Shown piece by piece: positions 34,611-42,775 of a DNA stretch of 64,000 bases (position 1 is its first letter; the number at the start of each line of letters is the position of its first letter). The notes beneath the pieces are model-generated. The model ran no database searches, had not been told where the DNA came from, and worked only from the letters and a program-made list of their open reading frames with translations. A program made the translations under genes and the position numbers. The DNA comes from an uncultured Alphaproteobacteria bacterium (GTDB lineage: Bacteria > Pseudomonadota > Alphaproteobacteria > Rhizobiales > Ancalomicrobiaceae): contig CALFRR010000075.1 in assembly GCA_937919435.1 (NCBI GenBank), positions 5,109 through 69,108 of the forward strand, written 5' to 3'.

Positions 34611-36152
34611 TCACTCGTAGATGAAGCCGACGCGGCCGCGATAGGAGCCCTGCGGCGCCCGGTCGGCGGAGCGGTAGACGCGGTTCAGTTGGCCCATGAA
34701 GTTGGCGGCCGCGTCGTTCGACGGTTGGAAGTTCTGATCGGGCCGTTGCAGCTTCGCCGCCGCCACCGGCCGGACCAGGATCGGCTGGATGAAGATCGCC
34801 AGTTCGCTCTGCGACTGCTGGAAGTCGCGCGAGCGGAACAGCGTGCCGAGGATCGGCAGATCGAGCAGCCCCGGCGTGCCGGCGATCGCCTGCTTGACGT
34901 CGTCCTTGATCAACCCGCCGAGCACCATCATCCCGCCCGATGGGATCTCCAGGGTGGTCGAGGCGCGACGGATCCGGAGCGCCGGGATGGTGATGTTGGA
35001 GACGTTGACCGATCCGTCCGAGGTCAGTTCAGACACCTCGGTCTTCACCGTCAGGTTGATCCGGTCGTCCGACAGCACCACCGGCTGGAAGTTCAGCGCG
35101 ATGCCGTAGCTCTTGAACTCGACCGACATCGACGAGCCCGACGACGACGAGGTCACGATCGGCACCGGATACTCGCCGCCGACCAGGAACTGCGCCTGTT
35201 CGCCCGACAGCGCGGTGAGGTTCGGCTCGGCCAGCGTCTTCATCAGGCTGGTCTGCTCGAGCGCCTGCAGGCGGGCCCGCAGTTTGAAGCCGCCGGCCGT
35301 CCACGAGAACGACTGATCGAGCGCCGGCGAGGTGCCCGAGTTGATCGGGAAGGCGTTGCCGGTGACCGCATTGGTGCCGAAGCTGCCGCGCGAGCCGGCG
35401 GCGCCGGTGAGGTAGGTGGTGTCGTTGACGACGGTGACGTCGGAGCTGCCGTTGTTGGTCAGATCGACGCCGAGCATCTTGATCGCCTGGCGCTGCACCT
35501 CGGCGATCGTCACCCGGAGCGTCACCTGATCCTTGCCGCGCACGGTCAGGGCGTTGACCACCTGAATGGTCGAACCGACCGACGAGCCCGTCGTCGAGGT
35601 CGTCGCCCCGCTCGAACTCGATCCGCTGCTCCCCACCGGCGCGCCGACGAACTTGGAGGCGACCTCGTAGGCCTGCATCGCCTCGGCGGCGCTGCCGATC
35701 GAGCCCGACAGGACCACCGTCCCGGCCACCGCCTCGATGCGGATGTCGCTGCGCGGGATCAGCCGCCGCAGCAGCGTCTCCAGGGCCTGGGTGTCGATCT
35801 GCACCTGCAGTTCGAGATTGGCGATGGCGCGGCCGGAGGTGCCGAACACCACGATGTTGGTGTTGCCGAACTTGTTGCCGATCAGATAGAGCCGCCGCGA
35901 CGAGCGCACCACCGCATCGGCGATCTTCGGATCGGAGACCAGCACGTCGCGGATGTCCTCGTCGAAGTCGAGCACCTGCGACTTCGACAGAGGAAGGCGC
36001 ACGACACGGTCGCCCGATCGGACCTGGGTCCGGTCGAGATGGGGCGCCTGGGCCGGTTCGGCGGCTTCGACGGCCGCGCCGACGAAGCCGAAGCCGATCG
36101 CCGCGACGGCGGCGAGAGCGGTTCGACGGAGATGGAAGAGACTCCGGGACAT
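34611..36152 (-). CDS. cpaC: Tad pilus outer-membrane secretin CpaC
   Basis: A 513-residue secretin with a signal peptide (ALAAVAAIGFGFVGAAVEA), an N-terminal pilus-formation domain (VRLPLSKSQVLDFDEDIRDVLVSDP), and a BON/N-domain (RSDIRIEAVAGTVVLSGSIGS). A Ser/Thr-rich linker near residues 175-195 follows, then the secretin barrel region (QVTLRVTIAEVQRQAIKMLG, TALSGEQAQFLVGGEYPVP, IPSGGMMVLGGLI). It forms the channel for the Flp pilus. ATG at 36152. Confidence 0.95.
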   Translation of the reverse strand: MSRSLFHLRRTALAAVAAIGFGFVGAAVEAAEPAQAPHLDRTQVRSGDRVVRLPLSKSQVLDFDEDIRDVLVSDPKIADAVVRSSRRLYLIGNKFGNTNIVVFGTSGRAIANLELQVQIDTQALETLLRRLIPRSDIRIEAVAGTVVLSGSIGSAAEAMQAYEVASKFVGAPVGSSGSSSSGATTSTTGSSVGSTIQVVNALTVRGKDQVTLRVTIAEVQRQAIKMLGVDLTNNGSSDVTVVNDTTYLTGAAGSRGSFGTNAVTGNAFPINSGTSPALDQSFSWTAGGFKLRARLQALEQTSLMKTLAEPNLTALSGEQAQFLVGGEYPVPIVTSSSSGSSMSVEFKSYGIALNFQPVVLSDDRINLTVKTEVSELTSDGSVNVSNITIPALRIRRASTTLEIPSGGMMVLGGLIKDDVKQAIAGTPGLLDLPILGTLFRSRDFQQSQSELAIFIQPILVRPVAAAKLQRPDQNFQPSNDAAANFMGQLNRVYRSADRAPQGSYRGRVGFIYE

Positions 36153-36221
36153 GCCGACGACCCTCGGATTACACGGGCCGCGGCAGTGCGAGAGGCACTG
36201 CGGCGACCGGGACGCGCCGCA

Positions 36222-37022
36222 TCAGCGGCGCATGGGAACGGTGGACGAGACGCCGAAGCGGACGATGCGCACCGTCCCTCCGGCATCCGTGGATTCTTCG
36301 ACGACCGGCGCGTCTCCGTCGCGCAACGATCGCAGCGCCAACGAGATCACGCCGAGCTGTTGGGCCTGGGCCACCACCTCGGTCTGTCGGGGCGTCAACT
36401 CGAGCGTGACCGTGTCCTTGACCAGCATCGACGCTTCGCCCTTGCCGTCGCCGACCTGTTGGTCGACCGCGAGGACACGGATGTTGGTCAGCAGGGTCTC
36501 GCTGACATAGGGGTCGCCGACGTCGCCCTTCGGGGCCGGCCGGGTCAGCAGGAGGTCGACGTGGTCGTTGGGCAGGATGAACCCGCCGGCGGTCGACGCC
36601 GCCTTGACCTCGATCGCGATGGCGCGCATGCCGGGCGTCAGGATCACCGACATGAAGCCGCGGTCGGCGCGCATCAGCTTCTGTTCGCGCACCGGCTCGC
36701 CGGTGAGGAACGGCGCCCGCGCGACCATGCCGACCCATTCCTCCGCCGCGTTCGGTCGCGCCGCGCGGATCACGTAGGCCTCGACCACGCCCGACTTCGG
36801 GAAGCTCTGCCAGACGAGGTCGCCGGCGGTGATTCGTGCGCCGGTTCCGATTTCGCGGGCGGCGACCAGCACGTCGACGGTTTCGGGGCGCGGTGCTTCT
36901 GCCGGTGCGGCGGCGACCGGTGGCGGTGGCGGCTCTCGGTTCGACATCTTCACCGCCAGCAGGGCGGCGAGGACGCCGGCTCCGAGTGCGACGGCGAGAA
37001 CGAGCAGGCGTGTCAGTCTCAT
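36222..37022 (-). CDS. cpaB: Flp pilus assembly protein CpaB/RcpC
   Basis: A 266-residue periplasmic protein with a single N-terminal membrane helix (LTRLLVLAVALGAGVLAALLAV), a Pro-rich hinge (REPPPPPVAAAP), a SAF domain (VDVLVAAREIGTGARITAGDLVWQSFPK) and the RcpC region (NDHVDLLLTRPAPKG). CpaB is required for pilus assembly and probably contacts CpaC. The start at 37022 was chosen because MRLTRLLVLAV gives the normal signal anchor; GGGGAC precedes it. It is 69 bp ahead of cpaC. Confidence 0.92.
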   Translation of the reverse strand: MRLTRLLVLAVALGAGVLAALLAVKMSNREPPPPPVAAAPAEAPRPETVDVLVAAREIGTGARITAGDLVWQSFPKSGVVEAYVIRAARPNAAEEWVGMVARAPFLTGEPVREQKLMRADRGFMSVILTPGMRAIAIEVKAASTAGGFILPNDHVDLLLTRPAPKGDVGDPYVSETLLTNIRVLAVDQQVGDGKGEASMLVKDTVTLELTPRQTEVVAQAQQLGVISLALRSLRDGDAPVVEESTDAGGTVRIVRFGVSSTVPMRR

Positions 37023-37188
37023 GTCCCCGGTTCCGACGTCGGTGCGGACGTCGACGACGTCCATCGCGAACGAGTTTCGGGGAGGAGTGGTTCAGGTATG
37101 GTTAACGAGATCTCGACGAAAGCGGTGAATCCTTCGTGAACACCCGCTGTCGCGTCGGTTGGTCACCCTGTCGTGGTCTTCGGAAATC

Positions 37189-37695
37189 TCAGAGAAACAC
37201 CCGGATCCAGGAACTCTCGGCGAAGACCTGCAGCCCGCCGGCCGCCAGCGCGATGCCGTAGGGCACGCGACGGTGTTCGTGGAAGTTCTGGAGGAAGCCG
37301 ATCTTCAGGATCGGCAGGGGCGCGAGCAACCGGTCGGAGGCGAGCACCAGCAGGGTCAGGCCGCCGCCCCACAACGCCACCCAGAGGCCGAAGTCGAGCA
37401 GTGCCGACCAGCCGAGCCAGAACGCGATCGCGGTGCCGAACTTGACGTCGCCACCGCCCATCCAGCCGAAGACGAAACAGGCGAAGCCGATCGCGAACAC
37501 GAGGCCCGCCGCGGCGAGGTGTCGGCCGAAGGCGGCGAGCGAGGGATCGGTGAGCGCGAGGGCGACGATCCCGGCGGCGAGCAGGCCGAGCGACACCCGG
37601 TTGGCGATGGTCATCGAGAAGAAGTCGGTGACCGCCGCGTGGACGGCGAGGATCGGGAAGACCGCCACCACCAACATCGTCGCGACGTGTCCCAT
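37189..37695 (-). CDS. cpaA: Prepilin peptidase CpaA/TadV
   Basis: A 168-residue, six-helix type IV prepilin peptidase of the A24 family. It matures the Flp pilin by cutting after the Gly of its leader. The second catalytic motif is plain (FVFGWMGGGDVKFGTA, a GxGD motif) and the first Asp lies in VHAAVTDFFSMTIANRVS. ATG at 37695 follows GGAGCGAAG. It lies between pilA and cpaB; a perfect 11-bp hairpin separates it from pilA. Confidence 0.92.
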   Translation of the reverse strand: MGHVATMLVVAVFPILAVHAAVTDFFSMTIANRVSLGLLAAGIVALALTDPSLAAFGRHLAAAGLVFAIGFACFVFGWMGGGDVKFGTAIAFWLGWSALLDFGLWVALWGGGLTLLVLASDRLLAPLPILKIGFLQNFHEHRRVPYGIALAAGGLQVFAESSWIRVFL

Positions 37696-37778
37696 GATCT
37701 TCGCTCCTGCCTCCGACCGGGCGAGAATCGCCGGACGATCTGAAGGCGGAGTAAACGGACGCCGAGCGGACACGCCGA

Positions 37779-37804
37779 GGGCGGGAATCTCGCGATTCCC
37801 GCCC
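37779..37804 (-). terminator. Hairpin between pilA and cpaA
   Basis: GGGCGGGAATC (37779-37789) and GATTCCCGCCC (37794-37804) form a perfect 11-bp stem with a 4-nt loop, 22 bp after the pilA stop. No T-run follows in the leftward direction. It is suited to 3'-end stabilisation or partial termination, which would give more pilin than assembly machinery. Confidence 0.6.
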
Positions 37805-37825
37805 TTGCGAGCACTCGGCGAATGC

Positions 37826-37987
37826 TCACTTCATGTTGGCGGCCAGATTGGTGAACGTCTTGTTCAGGTTGGTGCCGAGAGCACCGGCGCCGGTGATGAT
37901 CGCGACGGCGACGAGCGAAGCGATCAGGCCGTATTCGATCGCGGTGGCGCCGGACTCGTCCTTGAGGAAACGGGCGAACAGGGTCAT
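37826..37987 (-). CDS. pilA: Flp/Fap-type pilin PilA
   Basis: A 53-residue pilin preprotein. The translation begins MTLFARFLKDESGATAIEYG, where the Gly13-Ala14 bond is the expected CpaA cleavage site and the Glu and Tyr after it are the invariant Flp residues. A hydrophobic stretch LIASLVAVAIITGAGALG and a short polar tail ending AANMK follow. AGGAG lies 8 bp before ATG at 37987. It is the structural subunit of the pilus, placed first in the leftward cpa operon. Confidence 0.93.
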   Translation of the reverse strand: MTLFARFLKDESGATAIEYGLIASLVAVAIITGAGALGTNLNKTFTNLAANMK

Positions 37988-38291
37988 CTTCTTGCTCCTG
38001 AATTACACACACGGGTCTCAGAGCTTCGTGTGGCCGAGGTCCGAGGCCGTTCGAAGTCTGATCAGACGATACCCCCCGCCTTCTAAGGCCCGGTAAACCC
38101 GCATGGTTATCGCGCCGTCAACTTCCGGTCCGCGGCCCGCCGCCGCCGCGCACCGCCCCGGCGCCGCGCGTCGCGGCGATTTCCCTTTGCCGGGAAGGCC
38201 CTGTCCGCGAGCCGCCGCCCCTCGGAGGTGGTTCGCGGGCCGATCCGGAAACCTTGCGTGCGCCCCCCGAAACGGAGGGGAAGAAAATCGC

Positions 38292-38306
38292 TTAAGCCTT
38301 CGTTCA
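38292..38306 (+). promoter_or_regulatory. CtrA-like box between pilA and the 38357-38821 gene
   Basis: TTAA-N7-TTCA at 38292-38306, seven of eight matches to TTAA-N7-TTAA, 50 bp before the GTG of the rightward gene. It lies in the 369-bp divergent gap that also carries the pilA promoter. No other recognisable element was found in that gap. Confidence 0.4.
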
Positions 38307-38356
38307 CCAAACCGGAACATCATCTCGGACGAAGAGTTCTCGGAGATCGCCCGCCC

Positions 38357-38821
38357 GTGCCCAGCCGTTCGGCCCTCACCGCCGGTCTCGCCCTCGCCGC
38401 GCTCCTCGCCGCTGCGACGACCGCCTTCGCCAAGGATCCGATCTCGGTGACGATCGACCGGGCCAAGGTGATGCGCATCTCGGCGCCCGCCGCCACCGTG
38501 GTGATCGGCAATCCGGCGATCGCCGACGCGGCCGTACAGGACCGGCAGACGCTGGTCATCACCGGCAAGGCCTCCGGCATCACCAATCTGGTGGTTCTCG
38601 ACGCCAAGGGCGAACTGATCGCCGACGAGATTCTCAACGTCGAGAAGCCGACGGTCGGATACGTGACCGTGCAGCGCGGCGGCAGCCGCTACACCTATTC
38701 CTGCACGCCGAACTGCAACGCCGCGATCGAGCCCGGCGACGCCAACGATTATTTCGGCTTGGCCAACACCCAGATCCACACCCGCACCGGCTTCGGCCAG
38801 CAGGCCGCCACCGGCCGGTGA
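38357..38821 (+). CDS. Stand-alone pilus-assembly N-terminal domain protein
   Basis: A 154-residue secreted protein: signal peptide (ALTAGLALAALLAAATTAFA), then a single pilus-formation N-terminal domain (ISVTIDRAKVMRISAPAATVVIGNP through TNLVVLDAKGELI). It is clearly homologous to the first domain of CpaC in the same locus. The tail has Cys-x3-Cys (SCTPNC), which could form a disulphide in the periplasm. Such single-domain proteins accompany tadE-like genes in several alphaproteobacteria, and their function is not known. The start is GTG at 38357, the only one giving a clean signal peptide. A CtrA-like box precedes it. Confidence 0.75.
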   Translation: MPSRSALTAGLALAALLAAATTAFAKDPISVTIDRAKVMRISAPAATVVIGNPAIADAAVQDRQTLVITGKASGITNLVVLDAKGELIADEILNVEKPTVGYVTVQRGGSRYTYSCTPNCNAAIEPGDANDYFGLANTQIHTRTGFGQQAATGR

Positions 38822-38950
38822 CGCGAGGATCGCCGTCGCGGTGCGCTGAACCGATTGTTCAGTCTTCTGCGGGATGATCGCGTCGCGTCGGCGCCGGCGA
38901 GGGTTCGCCCGGTGGCCCGGCCCCGCACGCCCGAGGGAGCCGATCGAGGC

Positions 38951-39526
38951 ATGCATCGCGACGACCCGACCTCACAGACGCAGCCGCCCGCGATCCGGCG
39001 ACGCCTGCGCCTGCGCTTCTTCCGCTTCGCCGGGGATCGGCGCGGCTCGGCGGCGGTCGAGTTCGCCATCGTCTCGCTGCCGTTTCTGGCGCTGCTCGGT
39101 GCGATCTTCGAATCGGCGATCGCCTTTCTCGCCGGGCAGGTCCTGGACACCGCGGTGAGTGACGCGGCGCGGCTGATCCGGACCGGACAGGCCCAGGCCG
39201 CCGGCTACAACGCGTCGGCCTTCTCGACGCAGGTCTGCAATCGGTTGTATGCCTTCTTCGATTGTGGTGGTCTCAGCATCGACTCGAAAGTCTATACGAG
39301 CTTCAGTTCGATCCCGACGACGTCGCCGATCGATTCCAACAAGAACTTCTCGACGAGTGGGTTCACCTTCCAGATGGGCGGGTCGTCGGACATCGTGGTC
39401 GTTCGGGTGTTCTACCAGTTTCCGGTGAACTTCAACTATCTCGGGCTGAATCTCGCCAATCTCGCCAACGGCAAGCGGCTGCTCTCGGGCACCGCTGCCT
39501 TCCGCAACGAGCCCTTCCCATGGTGA
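38951..39526 (+). CDS. TadE-like pseudopilin (first of two)
   Basis: A 191-residue protein with a basic N-terminus, then RRGSAAVEFAIVSLPFLALLG, the TadE signature (Gly/Ser cleavage point, Glu at +5, then a hydrophobic helix). The C-terminal part is small and polar with two Cys (QVCNRLYAFFDCGG). TadE proteins are processed by the prepilin peptidase and act as minor pilins. ATG at 38951 follows GAGG; an upstream ATG at 38855 would add 32 unlikely residues. It overlaps the next gene by 7 bp, so the pair is co-translated. Confidence 0.83.
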   Translation: MHRDDPTSQTQPPAIRRRLRLRFFRFAGDRRGSAAVEFAIVSLPFLALLGAIFESAIAFLAGQVLDTAVSDAARLIRTGQAQAAGYNASAFSTQVCNRLYAFFDCGGLSIDSKVYTSFSSIPTTSPIDSNKNFSTSGFTFQMGGSSDIVVVRVFYQFPVNFNYLGLNLANLANGKRLLSGTAAFRNEPFPW

Positions 39527-40110
39527 CCCGTCTCCGCCTCGGTCTCGCCCGGTTCGCGGCCCGTCTGCGGGGGCTCGTCGCCGACGTCCGCGCGGTGTCG
39601 GCGGTCGAGTTCGCCATCCTGATGCCGCTGATGCTGACCCTGTTCATCGCCGGCAACGAGATGAGCCAGGCGATGACGATCTATCGCAAGATCAGCCACA
39701 CCGGGGCGACGCTCGGCGACCTCGTCTCCCAGGTGAGCGCGATCAGCACCGCCGACATGACCAACATCCTCGCCGCCGCCAATGCGGTGATGTCGCCCTA
39801 CGACGCTTCCGGCGCCAAGCTGGTGGTCTCCGCGGTGAACTACACCACGGCCTCGGGTTACAAGGTCGCCTGGAGCAAGGCGAGCAACGACACCGCCTGG
39901 ACCGCCGGCGCCACCCCGCCGATCACCATCCCGTCCGGTCTCGTCTCCAACGGCCAGCAGATCGTCGTCGCCCAGGCGCAGTACGTCTACGTCTCGACCT
40001 TCTCGACCTTCATGAAGGACATCTGGGGCGCCGGCTCGATCACCCTGAAGGACGTCACCTATCTGCGGCCGCGGGTGTCGACGACGATCGCCTACCCGAG
40101 CCCGAACTGA
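39520..40110 (+). CDS. TadE-like pseudopilin (second of two)
   Basis: A 196-residue TadE-family protein with ADVRAVSAVEFAILMPLMLTLF as the prepilin-like segment and a soluble C-terminal part containing an ATLGDLVSQVSAISTADM motif. TadG proteins are usually much longer and carry a von Willebrand domain. This one does not, so TadE-like is the safer name. ATG at 39520 overlaps the previous stop; GTG at 39523 is an alternative. Its last 56 bp overlap the end of the convergent PhnD-like gene. Confidence 0.8.
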   Translation: MVTRLRLGLARFAARLRGLVADVRAVSAVEFAILMPLMLTLFIAGNEMSQAMTIYRKISHTGATLGDLVSQVSAISTADMTNILAAANAVMSPYDASGAKLVVSAVNYTTASGYKVAWSKASNDTAWTAGATPPITIPSGLVSNGQQIVVAQAQYVYVSTFSTFMKDIWGAGSITLKDVTYLRPRVSTTIAYPSPN

Positions 40111-41038
40111 CGGCGGAGGGCGGCGTCTCGGCCGCAGCGCCCGGTCCGGCCCGGGAGACGAGCGCCCGATACGGTCGATAGGCGGCGTCGCCGATCCTCA
40201 GATAACCGCCCGAGTGGACCGGTTCGATCGCCTCGTAGGCGTCCGGATCGAGATCGGCGAGATCGACGAACAGGTCGCCGAGCGCCCGCTTCTTCGCCGG
40301 GTCGAGCGCGCTGCGCACCACCTGCGGCCCGTGCGGCAGTTCCGGCGACGACCACACCATCCGGAGATCGCTCATCGCGACGGTGCCGGCGGCGACCGCG
40401 TCGTGCAGCGTGCCGCGGCCGTAGCCCTCGGTCGGATCGCCGTCGAGCGTCGACCAGACCATCGCCGCCTCGGCGCGGCCGGCGAGCAGGCTCTCGAGCG
40501 CCGCCTCCGGCCCCGCGACCGTCACCGCGACCGGATCCCGGCCGCCGAGGTCGCGGGCGAGAAGGCCGGCGGCGAGCTGTCTGCCGACGATCGACCGGGC
40601 ACCGCCGATCGCCAGCCGTCGGCCCGCCAGATCGGCCGGAGCGCGGATCGGCGATCCCGCCCGGGTCACCACCACCGCATGGAAACGTGCGGTGCCGTCC
40701 GCCGCTCGCGGCACCGCCAGCGGCTCGACGCAGCCGCAGGACGCGACGGCGGTGACATAGGCGCTCGCCGACAGCCGGGCCTGATCGACCCGCCCCTTGG
40801 CCAGCGCCTCGATCAGACGCGGCACGTCCGGCAGCCGTTCGATCCGGGTCTCGACCCCGAGCGTCGCCTCGACCCGTCGCCGGAACGGCTCCAGCCGGTC
40901 GAGGATCGCATCGCCCCGGGTCCGGGTGACGATGCCGATCCGCAACGGCCGTTCACCCGCCGCCCTTGCGTCGTCGGGAGGAGGTACGAAGCCGGCGAGG
41001 AGGGACAGGGCGACAACGGCGAGACGGCGGCGCGGCAT
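40055..41038 (-). CDS. PhnD-like periplasmic binding protein
   Basis: A 327-residue protein with a signal peptide (RRRLAVVALSLLAGFV) and the fold of phosphate/phosphonate ABC binding proteins: LRIGIVTRTRGDAILDRLEPFRRRVE, then DVPRLIEALAKGRVDQARLSASAYVTA and DLAGRRLAIGGARSIVGRQLAA. No ABC permease or ATPase lies beside it, so it may be an orphan receptor or feed a sensor. The C-terminal 18 codons overlap the convergent TadE-like gene and encode a low-complexity Ser/Ala/Arg tail, suggesting readthrough into the neighbour rather than a conserved terminus. The ligand is unknown. Confidence 0.75.
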   Translation of the reverse strand: MPRRRLAVVALSLLAGFVPPPDDARAAGERPLRIGIVTRTRGDAILDRLEPFRRRVEATLGVETRIERLPDVPRLIEALAKGRVDQARLSASAYVTAVASCGCVEPLAVPRAADGTARFHAVVVTRAGSPIRAPADLAGRRLAIGGARSIVGRQLAAGLLARDLGGRDPVAVTVAGPEAALESLLAGRAEAAMVWSTLDGDPTEGYGRGTLHDAVAAGTVAMSDLRMVWSSPELPHGPQVVRSALDPAKKRALGDLFVDLADLDPDAYEAIEPVHSGGYLRIGDAAYRPYRALVSRAGPGAAAETPPSAVSSGSGRRSSSTPAAADR

Positions 41039-41126
41039 CGATCGGGATCCCGTGCGGCGGGCGGCACCCGCCGATTCGCGTCGAGGATCGGGCCTCGCCG
41101 TCCGCCGCGCAAGCCGGTCGGCGAGG

Positions 41127-41690
41127 TCACTCCTGGAAGGTCAGGCGATTGCCGACCATCTCGACGTTCGACAGCCGGCGGATGAAGCTCATGCCGAGCA
41201 GATTGGTCGACAGCGACTTCTCCGGCATCACCAGCGCCTCGACCTTCTTCACTCGGACGTCGCCGATCCGGATCTCGTCGAGGACGACGCGGGCGGCCCG
41301 GGCGCTGCCGTTGGCGGTGGAGATCGGCACCGTGTAGGCCGACGGCGGCACCGGCCGCAGCCCGAGACGGCCGATGTCCTCCTGGCGCAGGGCGACCGAG
41401 GTGGCACCGGTGTCGACCATCACCTCGCCCGTCCGGCCGTTGATCTGGGCGTCGGTCTGGAAATGGCCGCGCGGGTCGGCGGTCAGCGTCACCCGCCGGC
41501 CGCGGGCCTCGAGCCGTCCGGAGGCGGTGCGTTCGCCCTCCTCGACCCGGTAGCCGACCGCCCGGCTGTCCACCGTCACCGGCCGCTCGGTGACGAAGGC
41601 GACGACGTGGAGCAGCGCCGGCATGTAGGCCGGCGACATCAGAACGACGAGACAGACGAGCAGCGCCAGCCGCAGGGTGTTCCTGAACAT
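41127..41690 (-). CDS. Retropepsin-like aspartic protease, TIGR02281 type
   Basis: A 187-residue membrane-anchored protein. The N-terminal helix (LRLALLVCLVVLMSPAYMPALLHVV) is followed by a single aspartic-protease half domain with the catalytic VMVDTGATSVAL and the supporting FQTDAQINGRTG and LLGMSFIRRLS segments. Retropepsins of this kind act as homodimers, here probably in the periplasm. The start at 41690 (MFRNTLRL) was chosen because longer frames run into the rbsK gene. The substrate is unknown. Confidence 0.82.
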   Translation of the reverse strand: MFRNTLRLALLVCLVVLMSPAYMPALLHVVAFVTERPVTVDSRAVGYRVEEGERTASGRLEARGRRVTLTADPRGHFQTDAQINGRTGEVMVDTGATSVALRQEDIGRLGLRPVPPSAYTVPISTANGSARAARVVLDEIRIGDVRVKKVEALVMPEKSLSTNLLGMSFIRRLSNVEMVGNRLTFQE

Positions 41691-41808
41691 CCGCCCGGAC
41701 CCCACCAAACGGCGGGATCCTACGGCCTTCGCCCTAACGATCCTTGAAGCGGGTTTCGCCGGCCCGCCGTCGGCCGCGCTCTTGCGGCGGCGGGTCGGGC
41801 GGCGCGGC

Positions 41809-42729
41809 TCAGCCATCGTCGGTGACGACCGCTTGGCGTGCCGCGGCACGGATCTCGTCGAGATCGCGCGCCCCGCCCTGGGCGCCGACCGTCCGGCAGG
41901 CGAGGGCTCCTGCGGCCAGGCCTTCGGCGAGCGCCGTCTCGAAGGTCTCGCCGCGGTCGAGGGCGGCGGCGAGCGTCCCGCAGAAGGCGTCGCCGGCACC
42001 GGTGGTGTCGAGTGCCGCGATCCGCGGCGGCCGGCCGATCAGCCTTCGCCCCGCACGGGTCGCCGCCCGGAGGCCGGCCGAACCCAGAGTGACGACGACG
42101 TCGGCGTCGAACCGGCCGGAGAGGCCGGCGGCGATCTCGCCCGGTTCCTCCGACAGGCCGAAGCGGCGGGCGAGCGCCAGCCCCTCGTGTTCGTTGACCA
42201 CGATCACTTCGGCGGCGGCGAAACTCGCCTCGACCGTCCCCTCGGTCGGTGCCGCGTTGAAGACGATCCGCGCTCCGGCCGCGGCCGCCGCGGCGATCGC
42301 CCGGGCGACTTCCGAAGGCGTGAGCGAATTCTGGGTGAGGAAGACCACGTCGGGGCCGAAGGCACCGTCGAGCAGATCGGCGGTCGCATCGAGATTGGCG
42401 CCGTCGGCACCGATCATCAGATTCTCGCCGGATCCGTCGATCGCCACCATGTGCGATCCGGTCCCAGAGGTCCGGCTGACCGCGACCCGCGCGAGGTCGA
42501 CCCCGGCGGCCCGGATCCCGGCGAGGGCGATCTCGGCGAGCGGATCGGCGCCGACCGCGCCGCCGAGCGCCACCTTTCCGCCGGCCCGCAGGGCGGCGAG
42601 CGCCTGATTGGCCCCCTTGCCGCCCGGCATCACCTCGAGCGCGCGGCCCTTGACCTCCTGCCCGGGCGACGGCAGCCGCGGTACCCGGGTGATCATGTCG
42701 ACGTTGACGGTGCCGAAGACGACGATCAC
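41809..42729 (-). CDS. rbsK: Ribokinase
   Basis: A 306-residue PfkB-family kinase that phosphorylates ribose. Typical motifs are VMPGGKGANQALAALRAGG, NGSGEN-type substrate loop IDGSGENLMIG, and the anion-hole and base motif DTTGAGDAFCGTL. The start is GTG at 42729. It is 46 bp downstream of upp on the same strand and fits the nucleoside and pentose theme of the region; deoxyribose as substrate cannot be excluded. No ribose transporter is adjacent. Confidence 0.9.
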   Translation of the reverse strand: MIVVFGTVNVDMITRVPRLPSPGQEVKGRALEVMPGGKGANQALAALRAGGKVALGGAVGADPLAEIALAGIRAAGVDLARVAVSRTSGTGSHMVAIDGSGENLMIGADGANLDATADLLDGAFGPDVVFLTQNSLTPSEVARAIAAAAAAGARIVFNAAPTEGTVEASFAAAEVIVVNEHEGLALARRFGLSEEPGEIAAGLSGRFDADVVVTLGSAGLRAATRAGRRLIGRPPRIAALDTTGAGDAFCGTLAAALDRGETFETALAEGLAAGALACRTVGAQGGARDLDEIRAAARQAVVTDDG

Positions 42730-42775
42730 GCCGTGTGCTCCCTCGCCCGCTCCGTCGCCGTCCGGCCGGTCCGGC

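Noticed and set aside
39520..40110. TadG
   Set aside because: TadG proteins are longer and have a von Willebrand domain. This one has 196 residues and only the TadE-like segment.
40055..41038. Phosphonate transport operon
   Set aside because: Only the binding protein is present; no PhnC or PhnE-like genes lie nearby.
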